Positions 8,408 to 15,221 of a DNA stretch of 28,536 nt are shown here, piece after piece. Every line of letters begins with the position of its first letter. Within the stretch, counting starts at the first letter, position 1. Origin of the DNA: Allosediminivita sp964397775 (lineage in GTDB: Bacteria; Pseudomonadota; Alphaproteobacteria; Rhodobacterales; Rhodobacteraceae); NCBI GenBank assembly GCA_964397775.1, contig CAYNKL010000043.1:1-28536 (forward strand), read 5' to 3'. A program made the translations under genes and the position numbers. A model generated the notes under the pieces. It had not been told where the DNA came from, ran no database searches, and saw nothing but the letters and a program-made list of their open reading frames with translations.

Positions 8408-8467
8408 GCCGCCCCGTGCCTTCGCGTGCCGCGCGACACTGGCCAAAGGCGATGCGCGCCGCAACCG

Positions 8468-9529
8468 CTATTCGGCGGGCTGGAACCCGGCGATGAGCTG
8501 GCGCAGCCCCAGCGCCGCACCCGCAAAGATCGCGGCCAGCGTCACCGGCCCCGAGAAGGCCAGCAGCGAAAAGGCCGAGAGCCCCTGTCCGACCGAACAG
8601 CCCACCGCGACGACCGCGCCCCCGCCCATGAGCGCCGCGCCGACGATCTGGCGGCGCAGCTCGCGCGGGTCCTCGCAGGCCTCCCAGCGGAAGTGGCCCT
8701 TGATCAGCGAGCCGAGGAAGGCGCCGCACCAGACGCCCGCCACGGACCCCACGGCAAAGGACAGCGGCCGCGCCGAGCCGGTCATCCACCACAGCACCGA
8801 TTCCCCGAGCGGGGCGGCAAAGCTGTGCGACACCGGCGAAAGCCCGGCAAAGCCCGTGCGTGCGACGTATGCTGTGCCCGCCCAGCCGATCACAACGCCG
8901 AGGCCCACGGCACCCGCCCAGACAACCTGCATCGGCTTCACCCAGACCGCCCGGCAGGCCAGGGATCCGGCCAGCAACGCGCCGCCGACGGCAAGGCCCA
9001 CGGCACTCACCGGCAGGCCCGTCAGGCCGGACAGCCGGTGCGCGATGCCCGGCACGGCCTCACCCGGTAGCAGCGCCTCCTGCGGAAAGGCCCAGGCCCG
9101 CAGCGGCGCCAGCGGCCCGGACAGCACCACGTAGGTGGAGACCGCCATGACCAGCACGATTACGAAACTGCGCAGGTCGCCGCCGCCCAGCCGGGCCACC
9201 GCGCCGAAACCGCAGGTCCCCGCCAGCGCCATGCCGTAGCCGAAGACCAGCCCGCCCAGCACGGAGGCTGCGGGCAGCCAGCGGATCGACAGGTAATGGA
9301 CACCTTCCATCGGTAGCAGACCACCGGCGGCCAGCGCGAAACTGCCGCAGATCGCCACGCCAAGCGCCACGCCCCACATGCGCAGCCGCAGGGTCGATCC
9401 GCCGTAAAGCGCATCCTCGATCGCGCCGAGCGTGCAGAACCGCCCCATCCGTGCGGCAAGGCCCAGCAGCAGACCGCCGGCCAGCCCCGTCAGGGCGACA
9501 AGATGATGCTCGCTGATAAGCTGCAACAT
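8468..9529 (-). CDS. soxT: YeeE/YedE family permease, SoxT-like
   Basis: This 353-residue membrane protein is of the YeeE/YedE (DUF395, sulfur-transport) family. It has the repeated small-residue-rich helices and the family's conserved cysteine motifs: RMGRFCTLGAIEDALYGG near the N-terminus, MALAGTCGFGAVARLGGGDLRS in the middle and VAVGCSVGQGLSAFSLLA near the C-terminus. Characterised relatives carry thiosulfate across the inner membrane using these cysteines, and soxT in Paracoccus-type clusters belongs to this family. Here it lies just upstream of the soxR region, the usual position of soxT. GGAGG sits a few bases before the ATG at 9529. A candidate regulator site lies about 40-65 bases upstream of the start. 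Whether it imports thiosulfate or a related sulfur signal is inferred. Confidence 0.85.
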   Translation of the reverse strand: MLQLISEHHLVALTGLAGGLLLGLAARMGRFCTLGAIEDALYGGSTLRLRMWGVALGVAICGSFALAAGGLLPMEGVHYLSIRWLPAASVLGGLVFGYGMALAGTCGFGAVARLGGGDLRSFVIVLVMAVSTYVVLSGPLAPLRAWAFPQEALLPGEAVPGIAHRLSGLTGLPVSAVGLAVGGALLAGSLACRAVWVKPMQVVWAGAVGLGVVIGWAGTAYVARTGFAGLSPVSHSFAAPLGESVLWWMTGSARPLSFAVGSVAGVWCGAFLGSLIKGHFRWEACEDPRELRRQIVGAALMGGGAVVAVGCSVGQGLSAFSLLAFSGPVTLAAIFAGAALGLRQLIAGFQPAE

Positions 9530-9568
9530 GGCCGGGCCTCCTCCCTTCCCGGTATGTGCCGCTCAGTC

Positions 9569-9593
9569 TGCGAAAGTATTCGCATCTTTGCAA
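9569..9593. promoter_or_regulatory. Candidate SoxR operator upstream of soxT (weak)
   Basis: A perfect inverted repeat TGCGAA-N4-TTCGCA (9569-9584) overlaps ATTCGCAT (9578-9585), the same half-site seen upstream of soxX. It lies 40-64 bases upstream of the soxT start. The right arm of the better soxX and soxC sites is not reproduced, so this is a lower-confidence member of the set. Confidence 0.3.
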
Positions 9594-9607
9594 GTATCAG
9601 CCGCGCG

Positions 9608-10576
9608 TCAGGGCCAGATCCACCAGACGTATCCGGCATAGCCTGCCAGCAGCAGCGCGCCTTCCGAGCGGGCGATGCGCAGGCCGGTCGCCGCCAGCGC
9701 CACCAGCAGCGCGGTCACAGCCAGCATCAGCGGCGCGTCGAAGCGCGCGATCTGCTCGGGCACCGGGCCCGGCGCGATCAGCGCCGTCGCGCCCGAGATG
9801 CCGAGGATGTTGTAGATGTTGGAGCCCACGATGTTGCCGAAGGCCACTTCGCCCTGCCGCTTCAGCCCCGCCACGACCGAGGTCACGAGCTCGGGCAGGG
9901 AGGTGCCCACCGCGACCACGGTCAGGCCGATCACCGCCTCGGAGATACCGAGCCCCACGGCCAGCGTGACCGCGCCGCCCACGAGGAACCGGCCACCCAC
10001 GACAACCAGCACCAGACCCGCCAGCGCGATCAGCAGGGCGCCGATGCCGCCCCCGCCCTTGCCGATCCCGGGATCCGCGCCCTCGAGGGCAAGCTGCTTG
10101 TCCGCCGCCGCGCCATGTCCCTCGGTGCCAGTGCTTTCCTGCCGGAAGGCCATCCACAGATAACCTGCGAGCGCCGCCACGAAGACCGCGCCCACCAGCC
10201 GCCCGGCGGGCAGGAACATCGCGACCAGCACGAAGATCAGCGCCGTGGCGATCATGACGCCGCCATCCCGCTTCAACGCGGCCGAGGTCACGGCGATGGG
10301 GAAGAGCAGCGCCGCCACCCCGCCGATCAGCAGCACATTGGCGATGTTGGAACCGACGACGTTGCCGTAGGCGATCCCCGGCGCCCCCGAAAGCCCCGCC
10401 TGCACCGAGGTGACAAGCTCGGGCGTCGAGGTGCCGAAGCCCACCAGCGTCAGCCCGATCACCAGCGGCGAGACGCCCATCCGGGTCGCAAGTTGGACCG
10501 CGCCCCTGACCAGCAGGTCGCCGCCCGCGATAAGCAGGATCATCCCGCCAAGCAGCGGGCCCCAAGTTTCGAACAT
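9608..10576 (-). CDS. Calcium/sodium antiporter (CaCA family, YrbG-like)
   Basis: This 322-residue inner-membrane protein has the two inverted alpha-repeats of the CaCA superfamily. The first repeat contains GFGTSTPELVTSVQAG and GNVVGSNIANVLLI; the second contains AVGTSLPELVTSVVAG and GNIVGSNIYNILGI. The acidic residue in each SxPELVTS and the asparagines of GSNI are the ion-binding positions. It should exchange Na+ (or H+) for Ca2+. AAAGGAAA sits before the ATG at 10576. It lies between soxR and soxT on the same strand. Nothing links Ca2+ exchange to thiosulfate oxidation directly, so its presence may be positional. Confidence 0.93.
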   Translation of the reverse strand: MFETWGPLLGGMILLIAGGDLLVRGAVQLATRMGVSPLVIGLTLVGFGTSTPELVTSVQAGLSGAPGIAYGNVVGSNIANVLLIGGVAALLFPIAVTSAALKRDGGVMIATALIFVLVAMFLPAGRLVGAVFVAALAGYLWMAFRQESTGTEGHGAAADKQLALEGADPGIGKGGGGIGALLIALAGLVLVVVGGRFLVGGAVTLAVGLGISEAVIGLTVVAVGTSLPELVTSVVAGLKRQGEVAFGNIVGSNIYNILGISGATALIAPGPVPEQIARFDAPLMLAVTALLVALAATGLRIARSEGALLLAGYAGYVWWIWP

Positions 10577-10672
10577 TTTTGAATTTCCTTTCGCGCCTTA
10601 CCGGAATCTCGATCCGGCGCGCGCGATTTCAATCACCCGAGGCAGGAATATCTTTCCGGCTTCGGCGCGATT

Positions 10673-11014
10673 TCAGTCCTGGTCGTCCTTGCAGAACAGC
10701 TCGTAGACGCATTCCAGCATCTTGCGCGGGCGGTCGTCGGCAAGCCGGTAGTAGATCGTCTTGCCCTCGCGCCGAGGCACCACCAGCCCTTCGAGCCGCA
10801 GCCGCGACAGCTGCTGGCTCACCGCCGCCTGCCGGGCCGAAAGCAGCGTCTCCAGTTCGGTCACGGATTTTTCGCCGGTGACGAGGTGGCACAGGATCAT
10901 CAGCCGTCCCTCGTGGCTGATGGCCTTGAGAAAAGCCGAGGCCGCGGTGGCCTTGTCGACGATGCGGTCCAGCTCGTCGTCGGAAAGATCGTCGCTCAGC
11001 GCGGGCAGGGGCAT
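10673..11014 (-). CDS. soxR: ArsR-family regulator SoxR (SqrR/BigR type)
   Basis: This 113-residue winged-helix protein has an ArsR recognition region, VTELETLLSARQAAVSQQLS, followed by RLEGLVVPRREGKTIYYRL. Cysteines are at 42 (MILCHL), 102 and 108 (ECVYELFC). Cys42 and Cys108 are 66 residues apart, the spacing of the persulfide-sensing pair in Rhodobacter capsulatus SqrR (Cys41 and Cys107). A tetrasulfide bridge between them would release DNA and derepress sulfur oxidation. The start at 11014 is chosen because it begins at the family N-terminus and has GGAGA upstream; a longer frame extends into soxS. It lies 13 bases after soxS in the same operon, the standard soxSR pair, and is expected to act on the sites between soxS and soxV and before soxX. 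Confidence 0.93.
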   Translation of the reverse strand: MPLPALSDDLSDDELDRIVDKATAASAFLKAISHEGRLMILCHLVTGEKSVTELETLLSARQAAVSQQLSRLRLEGLVVPRREGKTIYYRLADDRPRKMLECVYELFCKDDQD

Positions 11015-11027
11015 CGCGGTGTCTCCG

Positions 11028-11408
11028 TCACTCGCCGGGGCGGAAATCCGTCCGCTCCTCAAGCAGCCTGGTAAAGAGCGGCCAGAAGAAATCCTGTCCG
11101 GGATAGCCCTCAAGCCGGCCGATCTCCTCGCCACCCTCGACAAGGATGAAGGTGGGTGTGAAATTCACCTTACGGTCATAGCTCACGCCGTCCGGTGGAC
11201 CCATATGCAGGTCCGCGCGTTCCAGCGGGGCAAACGCGCCTTCCTCGGTGTTGGGGTAGGCGGGGGCGATCTCGTCGTTCCAGGCCGCGCAATAGGCGCA
11301 TCCCGGCTGCTCGACCATGATCAGCCGAACGTCCGAGGCAAGCGCCGCCACCGGCAGCGCCAACAGGGCGGCCAGCAGGGCCGCGATGAAGAAACGAAGA
11401 CGTGTCAT
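11028..11408 (-). CDS. soxS: SoxS, periplasmic thioredoxin-like protein
   Basis: This 126-residue protein has an N-terminal signal peptide (basic start MTRLRFF, hydrophobic core, cleavage near ALA-SD at residues 23-26). A thioredoxin-like active site, GCAYC with Cys37 and Cys40, follows. The cis-proline loop is in VNFTPTFILVEGG. In Paracoccus, SoxS is a periplasmic thiol protein that reactivates the SoxYZ carrier, receiving electrons from SoxV. It is divergent from soxV across 74 bases that contain a candidate SoxR operator, and is co-transcribed with soxR. The longer in-frame extension upstream overlaps soxV and is not used. Confidence 0.92.
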   Translation of the reverse strand: MTRLRFFIAALLAALLALPVAALASDVRLIMVEQPGCAYCAAWNDEIAPAYPNTEEGAFAPLERADLHMGPPDGVSYDRKVNFTPTFILVEGGEEIGRLEGYPGQDFFWPLFTRLLEERTDFRPGE

Positions 11409-11443
11409 GGTGCACCGATTGACTGTCAGGCGTTGAACTACGT

Positions 11444-11461
11444 AATCTGAATATGTGAATT
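11444..11461. promoter_or_regulatory. Candidate SoxR operator between soxS and soxV
   Basis: The imperfect inverted repeat AATCTGAATATGTGAATT lies in the 74-base divergent gap, 35 bases from the soxS start and 21 from soxV. Read on the minus strand it gives ATTCACATA, the same half-site as the soxC site. The soxS-soxV gap is one of two operator regions reported for SoxR in related bacteria, so the position is expected. Confidence 0.5.
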
Positions 11462-11482
11462 GATCAAGGAAAGGCGGTCGGG

Positions 11483-12220
11483 TTGCTCGAAATTTCTTTC
11501 GCAGGCGCGGCATTTGCGGGGCTTTTGAGCTTCTTTACGCCCTGCATCCTGCCCATGGTGCCCTTCTACCTGTCCTACATGGCGGGCATCTCCATGACCG
11601 AACTGCGCGGCGAGGAGGACATCCCGCCCGGCGCGGCCCGCCGTCTGGTGACCTCCTCAGTGCTCTTCGCGGCCGGGGTCACCACGGTCTTCGTGCTGCT
11701 GGGAATGGGCGCCACCGCCGTCGGCCGCGCCTTCGCCGACTGGATGCAGCCGCTCTCCTACGCGGCAGCGGCGCTGCTTTTCGTTTTCGGGCTGCACTTC
11801 CTTGGGGTGATCCGCGTGCCGCTGCTTTATCGCGAGGCGCGCATCGAAAGCACGGCGGAACCCAGCACCCTGCTGGGCGCCTACCTCACCGGCCTCGCCT
11901 TCGGCTTCGGCTGGACGCCCTGCGTGGGCCCGGCGCTCGCCTCTATCCTGATGATCGCCAGCGGCATGGGCGACGTGACCCGTGGCGGGCTGCTGCTGCT
12001 GGTCTACGGGATCGGCATGACCGCGCCCTTCATCCTTGCCGCCTTCTTCGCGCGGCCGTTCCTGGCGTGGTCGGCCCGCCACCGCTCGAAACTCCAGTAC
12101 GCCGAAAAGGCCATGGGCGTGATGCTCATCATCTTCGCGCTGCTCATTGCCACAAATACAGTCAACATCATTGCTCAGTGGATGCTCGACACCTTCCCGG
12201 GGTGGACCTCGCTGAGCTGA
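11483..12220 (+). CDS. soxV: SoxV, CcdA-type thiol-disulfide transmembrane protein
   Basis: This 245-residue inner-membrane protein of the CcdA/DsbD family has about six hydrophobic segments. Two redox cysteines lie in the conserved positions: Cys21 in FFTPCILPMVPFY and Cys147 in GFGWTPCVGPALAS. It carries reducing equivalents from cytoplasmic thioredoxin to periplasmic SoxS and SoxW. The start is TTG at 11483, chosen because AGGAAAGG lies about eight bases upstream and the protein begins at the family N-terminus. It is followed 17 bases later by soxW with a good ribosome binding site, so the two form an operon. Confidence 0.94.
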   Translation: MLEISFAGAAFAGLLSFFTPCILPMVPFYLSYMAGISMTELRGEEDIPPGAARRLVTSSVLFAAGVTTVFVLLGMGATAVGRAFADWMQPLSYAAAALLFVFGLHFLGVIRVPLLYREARIESTAEPSTLLGAYLTGLAFGFGWTPCVGPALASILMIASGMGDVTRGGLLLLVYGIGMTAPFILAAFFARPFLAWSARHRSKLQYAEKAMGVMLIIFALLIATNTVNIIAQWMLDTFPGWTSLS

Positions 12221-12237
12221 GAGGGGAGGAAAGACCC

Positions 12238-12816
12238 ATGAAGTTCCTGATGACAGCGGCCCTCGCGGGCCTCATGGCGCTGCCCGCGGCGGCGCAGGAA
12301 ATCGGCGACGACGGGCTGCACAAGCAGCCCTGGATGCGGACCACCTTCAAGGACCTGCAAGAGGACCTCGAAGAGGCCAACGCCGAGGACAAGCGGCTCG
12401 TGCTCTTCTTCGAACAGCGCGGCTGCATCTACTGCACCCAGATGCACGAAGAGGTCTTCAGCGATCCGGAGATTTCGGACTACATCGCCGAAAACTACTT
12501 CGTGGTGCAGCTCAACCTGCACGGCGATACCGAAGTGACCGACTTCGACGGCGAGTCGCGCTCCGAAAAGGCCATGGCCCGGAAATGGCGCATCCTTTTC
12601 ACGCCAACGCTGATGTTCATGCCCGAAGAGGTGCCCGAGGATCAAAGCGCCGCAGAAGCCGCCGTTGCGACCATGCCGGGCGCTTTCGGCAAGGGAACGA
12701 CCATCGACATGTTCACATGGGTGGCGGAAAAGCGCTATGAGATGGACAACGGAGAAGACTTCCAGCGCTACCATGCGCGACGGATCCAGGAACGCGACAA
12801 CGGGCGCACAGACTGA
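12238..12816 (+). CDS. soxW: SoxW, periplasmic thioredoxin-family protein
   Basis: This 192-residue protein has a cleavable signal peptide (MKFLMTAALAGLMALPAAAQ, cleavage after AAAQ or AQE). A thioredoxin-like motif with active-site Cys63 and Cys66 (RGCIYC) and a cis-proline loop RILFTPTLMFM follow. SoxW is a periplasmic thiol-disulfide protein partnered with SoxV in sox clusters. The start at 12238 is set by GGGGAGGA seven bases upstream; a longer in-frame extension lies inside soxV and is unlikely. It ends 128 bases before soxX. Confidence 0.92.
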   Translation: MKFLMTAALAGLMALPAAAQEIGDDGLHKQPWMRTTFKDLQEDLEEANAEDKRLVLFFEQRGCIYCTQMHEEVFSDPEISDYIAENYFVVQLNLHGDTEVTDFDGESRSEKAMARKWRILFTPTLMFMPEEVPEDQSAAEAAVATMPGAFGKGTTIDMFTWVAEKRYEMDNGEDFQRYHARRIQERDNGRTD

Positions 12817-12835
12817 CAGGCGGTTCGGAACAACC

Positions 12836-12853
12836 AATTCGCATCCATGAATT
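12836..12853. promoter_or_regulatory. Candidate SoxR operator upstream of soxX
   Basis: The inverted repeat AATTC-N8-GAATT is embedded in AATTCGCATCCATGAATT, 91 bases before the soxX start. It matches the soxC site base for base in register at ATTC[GA]CAT[CA][CG]ATGAAT. The soxW-soxX gap is the second of the two operator regions reported for SoxR in related bacteria. A promoter would lie just downstream, toward the TATATG at about 12897. Confidence 0.55.
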
Positions 12854-12944
12854 TGTTGTTGCCTGACGGCCCCCGACTGGCCTACGGTATATGTCGAAGG
12901 CGCAAGCAGGGCCCCCGGTGGTCAGCAAGCCCTAGGGAGGAAAC

Positions 12945-13418
12945 ATGAGAAGAACAGCAATCTGCACGGCGGCGCTGCTCGCCGCGAGCGTGGCCACGGC
13001 GGAACCGGTCGAGCCCACGACTGTCAGCTTCGGTGAATACGGCGCCGTGGAAACCTCGCTCAGCGGCAACCCCGGCGATCCGGACAGGGGCCGCGAGGTG
13101 TTTTCCACCAAGAGCATGGGCAACTGCGTGTCCTGCCACCAGGTCAGCGGCCTCGACGTGCCCTTCCAGGGCGAGGTGGGGCCGGCGCTCGACATCGTCG
13201 GCGAATACCGCACGCCGGCTGAATTGCGGGGCATCGTGGCGAACGCCAAAAAGACCTTCCCCGAAACCGTGATGCCCTCTTTCTACAAGACGACCGGCTT
13301 CATACGTCCCGGCGACGGCTTCACCGGAAAGGCCGCCGAGGAACCGCTCCCGCCGCTGCTCAGCGCGCAGGAGATCGAGGACGTGGTCGCCTTCCTCATG
13401 ACGCTCAAGGACACCTGA
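12945..13418 (+). CDS. soxX: SoxX, monohaem cytochrome c subunit of SoxXA
   Basis: This 157-residue protein has an N-terminal signal peptide (MRRTAICTAALLAASVATA, cleavage near residue 19). One c-type haem site, CVSCH, is at residues 61-65. A methionine in ETVMPSFYK, around residue 108, is the expected axial ligand. SoxX pairs with SoxA; the complex links thiosulfate oxidatively to the cysteine of SoxY and passes electrons to cytochrome c. AGGGAGGA lies just before the ATG. It is the first gene of the XYZA block. A CCCTAGGG palindrome overlaps the ribosome binding site. Confidence 0.96.
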   Translation: MRRTAICTAALLAASVATAEPVEPTTVSFGEYGAVETSLSGNPGDPDRGREVFSTKSMGNCVSCHQVSGLDVPFQGEVGPALDIVGEYRTPAELRGIVANAKKTFPETVMPSFYKTTGFIRPGDGFTGKAAEEPLPPLLSAQEIEDVVAFLMTLKDT

Positions 13419-13441
13419 GCCCCAGAACAGGAGTGCACGAC

Positions 13442-13858
13442 ATGCAATTCACACGACGCGAAACGCTCGCCCTCGGGGCCGGTGCCGCGCTGATGACGGT
13501 CCTGCCCTACCGCGCCAACGCCGCGGTCGAGGACTTCGTCACCGAATTCACCGGCGGGGCCGAGGTGGCCGAAGGCGGGGTCGAGCTGATCGCGCCCGAG
13601 ATCGCCGAGAACGGCAACACCGTTCCGATCGAGGTCGCCGCCGAAGGCGCCTCCGCCATCATGGTGCTTGCCGCCGGCAACCCGACGCCGCCGGTCGCCA
13701 CCTTCAACTTCGGCCCGCTGGCAGGTGCCAGCCGCGCCGCAACCCGCATCCGCCTGGCCCAGACGCAGGATGTGATCGCCATCGCCAAGCTGGCGGACGG
13801 CAGCTTCGCGCGCACCTCGTCGCTCGTGAAGGTCACCATCGGCGGCTGCGGCGGCTAA
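13442..13858 (+). CDS. soxY: SoxY, sulfur-carrier protein
   Basis: This 138-residue protein has a twin-arginine signal (TRRETLALG) and ends in IGGCGG, the conserved C-terminus of SoxY, with Cys136 as the swinging-arm residue that carries thiosulfate and sulfane intermediates. It is exported folded with SoxZ through the Tat system. The start at 13442 is set by AGGAG at 13429-13433; an in-frame GTG nine bases upstream is less well placed. It is 19 bases upstream of soxZ. Confidence 0.97.
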   Translation: MQFTRRETLALGAGAALMTVLPYRANAAVEDFVTEFTGGAEVAEGGVELIAPEIAENGNTVPIEVAAEGASAIMVLAAGNPTPPVATFNFGPLAGASRAATRIRLAQTQDVIAIAKLADGSFARTSSLVKVTIGGCGG

Positions 13859-13877
13859 GAGAACAGGAGACAGGAAC

Positions 13878-14207
13878 ATGGCATCTGGTGTCAGACCCCG
13901 CGTGAAGGTCCCCCGCAGCGCATCCGCCGGCGAGACCATCACCATCAAGACGCTCATCAGTCACCCGATGGAATCCGGCCAGCGCAAGGATTCCGACGGC
14001 AACACGATCCCGCGGTCGATCATCAACCGCTTCGTGGTCGACTTCAACGGCGAGAACGTGCTCGACGTGAAGATGGAGCCGGCGATCTCGACCAACCCCT
14101 ACTTCGAGTTCGAGGCCAAGGTGCCCGAAAGCGGGGACTTCCACTTCACCTGGTATGACGACGACGGCTCCGTCTACGAGGACACGCAAACCATCGAGGT
14201 GAGCTGA
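13878..14207 (+). CDS. soxZ: SoxZ, partner of the SoxY carrier
   Basis: This 109-residue protein is of standard length. Recognisable stretches are TIKTLISHPMESGQRKD, PYFEFEAKVPESG and FTWYDDDGSVYE. SoxZ has no signal of its own and is carried to the periplasm with Tat-exported SoxY. The heterodimer presents the SoxY cysteine to SoxXA, SoxB and SoxCD. ACAGGAAC lies just before the ATG. A strong hairpin follows before soxA. Confidence 0.97.
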   Translation: MASGVRPRVKVPRSASAGETITIKTLISHPMESGQRKDSDGNTIPRSIINRFVVDFNGENVLDVKMEPAISTNPYFEFEAKVPESGDFHFTWYDDDGSVYEDTQTIEVS

Positions 14208-14217
14208 TCGCCCGCCG

Positions 14218-14243
14218 GGCTGCCGCCGATCCGCGCGGCAGCC
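14218..14243 (+). other. Intercistronic hairpin between soxZ and soxA
   Basis: A perfect 9-bp inverted repeat (GGCTGCCGC and GCGGCAGCC, 8-base loop) lies 11 bases after the soxZ stop and about 23 bases before the soxA start. No T-tract follows, so it is more likely an mRNA processing or stability element than a terminator. It could leave the SoxYZ message in excess over SoxA. Confidence 0.6.
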
Positions 14244-14266
14244 TCGCCAAGAGGGAGGAAATGATA

Positions 14267-15115
14267 ATGAAACGCATGGCACTCACGGCGGCGATCGCGC
14301 TGCTGGCGGCACCCGCGCTCGCCGGCGGTGCAGACGACGACACCCTCGTCGTCAACGGCGAAATCGAGATGATCACCAAGGCCGACGCGCCCGACCATCT
14401 CGAGGGCGCGCTGGATCAGATCATCTCGGGCTGGCACTTCCGCTCGGACGAGACCCAGCAGCTCCAGACCGACGACTTCGAAAACCAGGGCATGATCTTC
14501 GTGGACGCCGCCTACGACGCCTGGAACACCGTCGAGGGCACCGAGGAGCAGAGCTGCGCCTCCTGCCACGACAGTCCCGAAGAAAGCATGGAGGGCGTCC
14601 GCGCCGTCTATCCCAAGTGGAACGAAGAGGCGGGCGAAGTCCGCACGCTCGCCCAGCAGATCAACGCCTGCCGGACCGAGCGCATGGGCGCCGAACCCTA
14701 CGGCTATACCAGCGGCGACATGGCCAACATGGAAGCGCTGATCTCGGTCCAGTCGCGCGGCATGCCCATGAACGTCGCCATCGACGGCCCCGTGCGCGAG
14801 ACCTGGGAGCAGGGCAAGGAGATGTACTACACCCGCTACGGCCAGCTCGAACTGGCCTGCGCCTCCTGCCACGAGCAGAACTACGGCAACTACATCCGCG
14901 CCGACCACCTGAGCCAGGGACAGACCAACGGCTTCCCGGTTTACCGGCTGAAGAACGCCAAGCTCAACACCGTGCACGCGCGGTTCCAGGGCTGCGTGCG
15001 CGACACCCGCGCCGAGACCTTCAAGCCCGGCAGCCCGGAATTCGTGGCGCTCGAGCTCTACGTCGCCTCGCGCGGCAACGGGCTCAGCGTCGAGGCGCCG
15101 TCGGTCCGCAACTGA
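14267..15115 (+). CDS. soxA: SoxA, dihaem cytochrome c subunit of SoxXA
   Basis: This 282-residue protein has a signal peptide (MKRMALTAAIALLAAPALA). Two haem motifs are visible: CASCH at 97-101 and CASCH at 198-202. Cys243 in FQGCVRDTRAE is the conserved cysteine that ligates the active-site haem and is modified to a persulfide in characterised SoxA. This is the two-haem form known from Paracoccus-type systems. The start at 14267 is preferred over an ATG six bases upstream because GGGAGGA lies seven bases before it. A strong hairpin follows the stop. Confidence 0.96.
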   Translation: MKRMALTAAIALLAAPALAGGADDDTLVVNGEIEMITKADAPDHLEGALDQIISGWHFRSDETQQLQTDDFENQGMIFVDAAYDAWNTVEGTEEQSCASCHDSPEESMEGVRAVYPKWNEEAGEVRTLAQQINACRTERMGAEPYGYTSGDMANMEALISVQSRGMPMNVAIDGPVRETWEQGKEMYYTRYGQLELACASCHEQNYGNYIRADHLSQGQTNGFPVYRLKNAKLNTVHARFQGCVRDTRAETFKPGSPEFVALELYVASRGNGLSVEAPSVRN

Positions 15116-15124
15116 ACCATCGCG

Positions 15125-15157
15125 CCCCGCGCGGGACATCCCCCGCGCGGGGTCTTT
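15125..15157 (+). terminator. Strong GC hairpin after soxA (terminator or attenuator)
   Basis: An 11-bp perfect stem (15125-15135 with 15142-15152, all G and C, 6-base loop) begins nine bases after the soxA stop and is followed by TCTTTC. It could end part of the XYZA transcript. The candidate operator before soxB, just downstream, would allow separate initiation. Confidence 0.65.
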
Positions 15158-15168
15158 CAGACCCGAAT

Positions 15169-15193
15169 AATTCACACATGCGCATATTTGTGA
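15169..15193. promoter_or_regulatory. Candidate SoxR operator upstream of soxB (divergent form)
   Basis: AATTCACA at 15169-15176 matches the half-site of the other sox sites. An inverted repeat TCACA-N12-TGTGA (15172-15193) is centred between the soxA terminator and soxB, about 30 bases before the ATG. The spacing differs from the soxX and soxC sites, so this is a weak match. Confidence 0.3.
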
Positions 15194-15221
15194 CATGCGC
15201 GATGAAAGGCAGAGGCGACCC

